45,243 nt of DNA from Deltaproteobacteria bacterium (lineage in GTDB: Bacteria > Desulfobacterota > Binatia > UTPRO1), in the NCBI GenBank assembly GCA_029262315.1, contig JAJCZP010000282.1:1-45243 (forward strand), given 5' to 3'. This document shows positions 43,893 through 45,243 of this stretch, one piece after another. The notes under the pieces are model-generated. The model was not told the DNA's origin. It saw only the letters and a list, made by a program, of their open reading frames with translations, and made no database searches. Both the position numbers and the translations under genes were made by a program. Each line of letters starts with the position of its first letter. Position 1 is the first letter of the stretch.

Positions 43893-43972
43893 TATCTGCG
43901 CCCACGCCCGCGGCGGGGCGGGCTGCCTAACCCCTCTTTACGTCTGCTCAAATTTTGGTATCGACACCGCCC

Positions 43973-44962
43973 ATGGATGCTGCAGTGAGTGCGGTCAACG
44001 ACCAGATAAAGGAAGCGTCGGGTTTCGCCTACCGGCTGCGCGAGGAAATCGGCTCGGTCATCGTCGGACAACGGTACCTGGTCGATCGGCTGCTGATCGG
44101 TCTACTGGCGAACGGTCACGTCCTACTCGAGGGGGTACCCGGGCTGGCCAAGACCCTCTCGGTGAAAACACTGGCCAAAACCATCAGCGCGCATTTTCAG
44201 CGAATTCAGTTCACCCCGGACCTGCTGCCCGCGGACCTGATCGGCACCATGATCTACAATCCGCGGGAGGGGACCTTCACGACCAAGAAGGGACCGATCT
44301 TCGCGCAACTGATCCTTGCCGACGAGATCAACCGCGCCCCGGCCAAGGTCCAGAGCGCGCTCCTCGAAGCTATGCAGGAGCACCAGGTGACCATCGGCGA
44401 CGAAACGCACCCACTGCCCGATCCGTTCCTCGTCCTCGCGACGCAGAATCCGATCGAGCAGGAAGGCACCTACCCACTCCCGGAGGCGCAGGTCGATCGT
44501 TTCATGCTGAAACTCCGCATCGGCTACCCCACGCGCGAGGAAGAACGTCAGATCCTCGATCGCATGGCCGTCACCCGTGAACAGCCATCAGTTCGCACGA
44601 TCGCGTCGCCGGCCGAAATCCTCAGCGCCCGGAACTTGATCGATCAGATCTACGTCGACGACAAGATCAAAGAGTACATCGTGAGTCTGGTGTTCGCGAC
44701 GCGCGATCCGGCCGCGGCCGGCCTCGATCTCGGCCCACTCATCGAATACGGCGCGTCCCCGCGCGCAACGCTGTATTTGACGCTCGCGGCACGCGCGCAC
44801 GCCTTTCTCGAAGGACGGGGTTACGTCACACCGCAGGACGTCAAATCGATCGGTCCGGACGTGCTCCGCCATCGCGTCATCGTCACGTACGAAGCGGAGG
44901 CCGAGGAAATCGATGCCGACGAGGTCGTACGTCGAGTCTTCGACGGGGTACCCGTCCCCTGA
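43973..44962 (+). CDS. MoxR-family AAA+ ATPase
   Basis: A 329-residue cytoplasmic ATPase. Walker A is GVPGLAKT (54-61, Lys60), Walker B is ADEINR (Asp117, Glu118), and the family-specific ATQNPIEQEGTYPLPEAQVDRF segment contains sensor 1. A C-terminal lid domain ends the protein. I use ATG 43973; a TTG at 43955 is possible, and neither has a clear ribosome site. MoxR proteins act as chaperones for maturation of protein complexes, usually with DUF58 and VWA-domain partners. A DUF58 gene follows 16 bp later, as in typical moxR clusters. Confidence 0.95.
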   Translation: MDAAVSAVNDQIKEASGFAYRLREEIGSVIVGQRYLVDRLLIGLLANGHVLLEGVPGLAKTLSVKTLAKTISAHFQRIQFTPDLLPADLIGTMIYNPREGTFTTKKGPIFAQLILADEINRAPAKVQSALLEAMQEHQVTIGDETHPLPDPFLVLATQNPIEQEGTYPLPEAQVDRFMLKLRIGYPTREEERQILDRMAVTREQPSVRTIASPAEILSARNLIDQIYVDDKIKEYIVSLVFATRDPAAAGLDLGPLIEYGASPRATLYLTLAARAHAFLEGRGYVTPQDVKSIGPDVLRHRVIVTYEAEAEEIDADEVVRRVFDGVPVP

Positions 44963-44978
44963 TCCGACGTCGCGAATC

Positions 44979-45243
44979 GTGCTGACACGAGAGCAGTTGA
45001 AGGCCGTGCGGAAGATCCAAATCCGCACGAGCCATCTGGTGAGCGATGTCTTCGCCGGCCAGTATCAGAGCGCTTTCAAGGGCCGCGGCATGGAGTTCGC
45101 CGAGGTACGGCTCTATCAGCCGGGCGACGACATCCGGACGATCGACTGGAACGTCACCGCCCGGACGGGCGTCCCGCACGTCAAGCGCTTCGCCGAAGAA
45201 CGTGAGTTGACGGTCATGCTGCTCGTGGACGCCAGCGCATCGA
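44979..45243 (+). CDS. DUF58-domain protein (5' part, cut by window edge)
   Basis: The first 88 codons are present from GTG 44979. The sequence has the DUF58 hallmark FKGRGMEFAEVRLYQPGDD, then IRTIDWNVTARTG and HVKRFAEERELTVMLLVDAS, the last being the start of a VWA-like strand with a DxSxS metal-site motif (DASAS). Such proteins are partners of MoxR ATPases. It lies 16 bp after the moxR-type stop, so the two form an operon that continues to the right. Confidence 0.93.
   Translation, partial: MLTREQLKAVRKIQIRTSHLVSDVFAGQYQSAFKGRGMEFAEVRLYQPGDDIRTIDWNVTARTGVPHVKRFAEERELTVMLLVDASAS

Noticed and set aside
1-45243. tRNA, rRNA, CRISPR arrays, insertion sequences, integrases
   Set aside because: Read through both strands by eye: no regularly spaced repeats, no transposase or integrase motifs and no convincing cloverleaf. 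A tRNAscan-SE and Infernal run would be decisive.

Overview
The window is a GC-rich, densely packed stretch of Gram-negative chromosome. I count 34 protein genes, two of them cut by the window edges. I see no rRNA or tRNA gene, CRISPR array, transposase or phage gene. At least nine products carry a lipobox. An outer-membrane lipid-trafficking group (MlaA, an MlaC-type protein and a large MMPL permease), a TolC-type efflux operon and many signal peptides point to a diderm. The style (deltaproteobacterial-grade regulators, Cys-rich secreted hydrolases, long multi-domain lipoproteins) suggests an uncultured lineage such as Binatota or Myxococcota. That placement is inference only.

Layout. 1-6100: start of an RND adaptor lipoprotein, a small lipoprotein, an M48 metalloprotease lipoprotein, then a two-component locus (NtrC-type sigma54 activator plus a lone receiver on the minus strand, divergent from a histidine kinase, with an 18-bp perfect palindrome between them). 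6140-11230: a small unknown protein, then MlaA, MlaC/HpnM-like and HpnN/MMPL-like lipid-transport proteins. 11330-19180: a nucleotide-transporter-like protein fused to HEAT repeats and a cyclic-nucleotide-binding domain faces a minus-strand set of a lipoprotein alpha/beta hydrolase, a lipoprotein with PI3/4K-HipA-FAM20-like kinase motifs and a second ADP/ATP-translocase-like carrier. 19400-22280: a dicarboxylate/amino-acid symporter fused to a periplasmic binding protein, and a small lipoprotein.

22290-28070: a five-gene MacAB-TolC-type operon ending in a coiled-coil lipoprotein with a C-terminal membrane helix; a methyltransferase-like gene lies upstream. 29216-32864: a translationally coupled MscS / cation-proton antiporter with RCK domain / DUF2007 zinc-ribbon operon. 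33041-36372: a PAS histidine kinase, an LLM flavin oxidoreductase and a SnoaL-like protein. 36381-39568: a small membrane subunit, a sodium:solute symporter and an exported fumarylacetoacetase-family lipoprotein. 39674-43796: a two-lobed pepsin/retropepsin-like protease and a 933-residue Cys-rich secreted hydrolase. 43973-end: MoxR ATPase and the start of its DUF58 partner.

The most unusual part is 11.3-19.2 kb. A predicted extracytoplasmic kinase sits in one likely transcription unit with a nucleotide translocase, which could in principle supply ATP outside the cytoplasm. This is a hypothesis drawn from motifs and gene order, not a demonstrated system.
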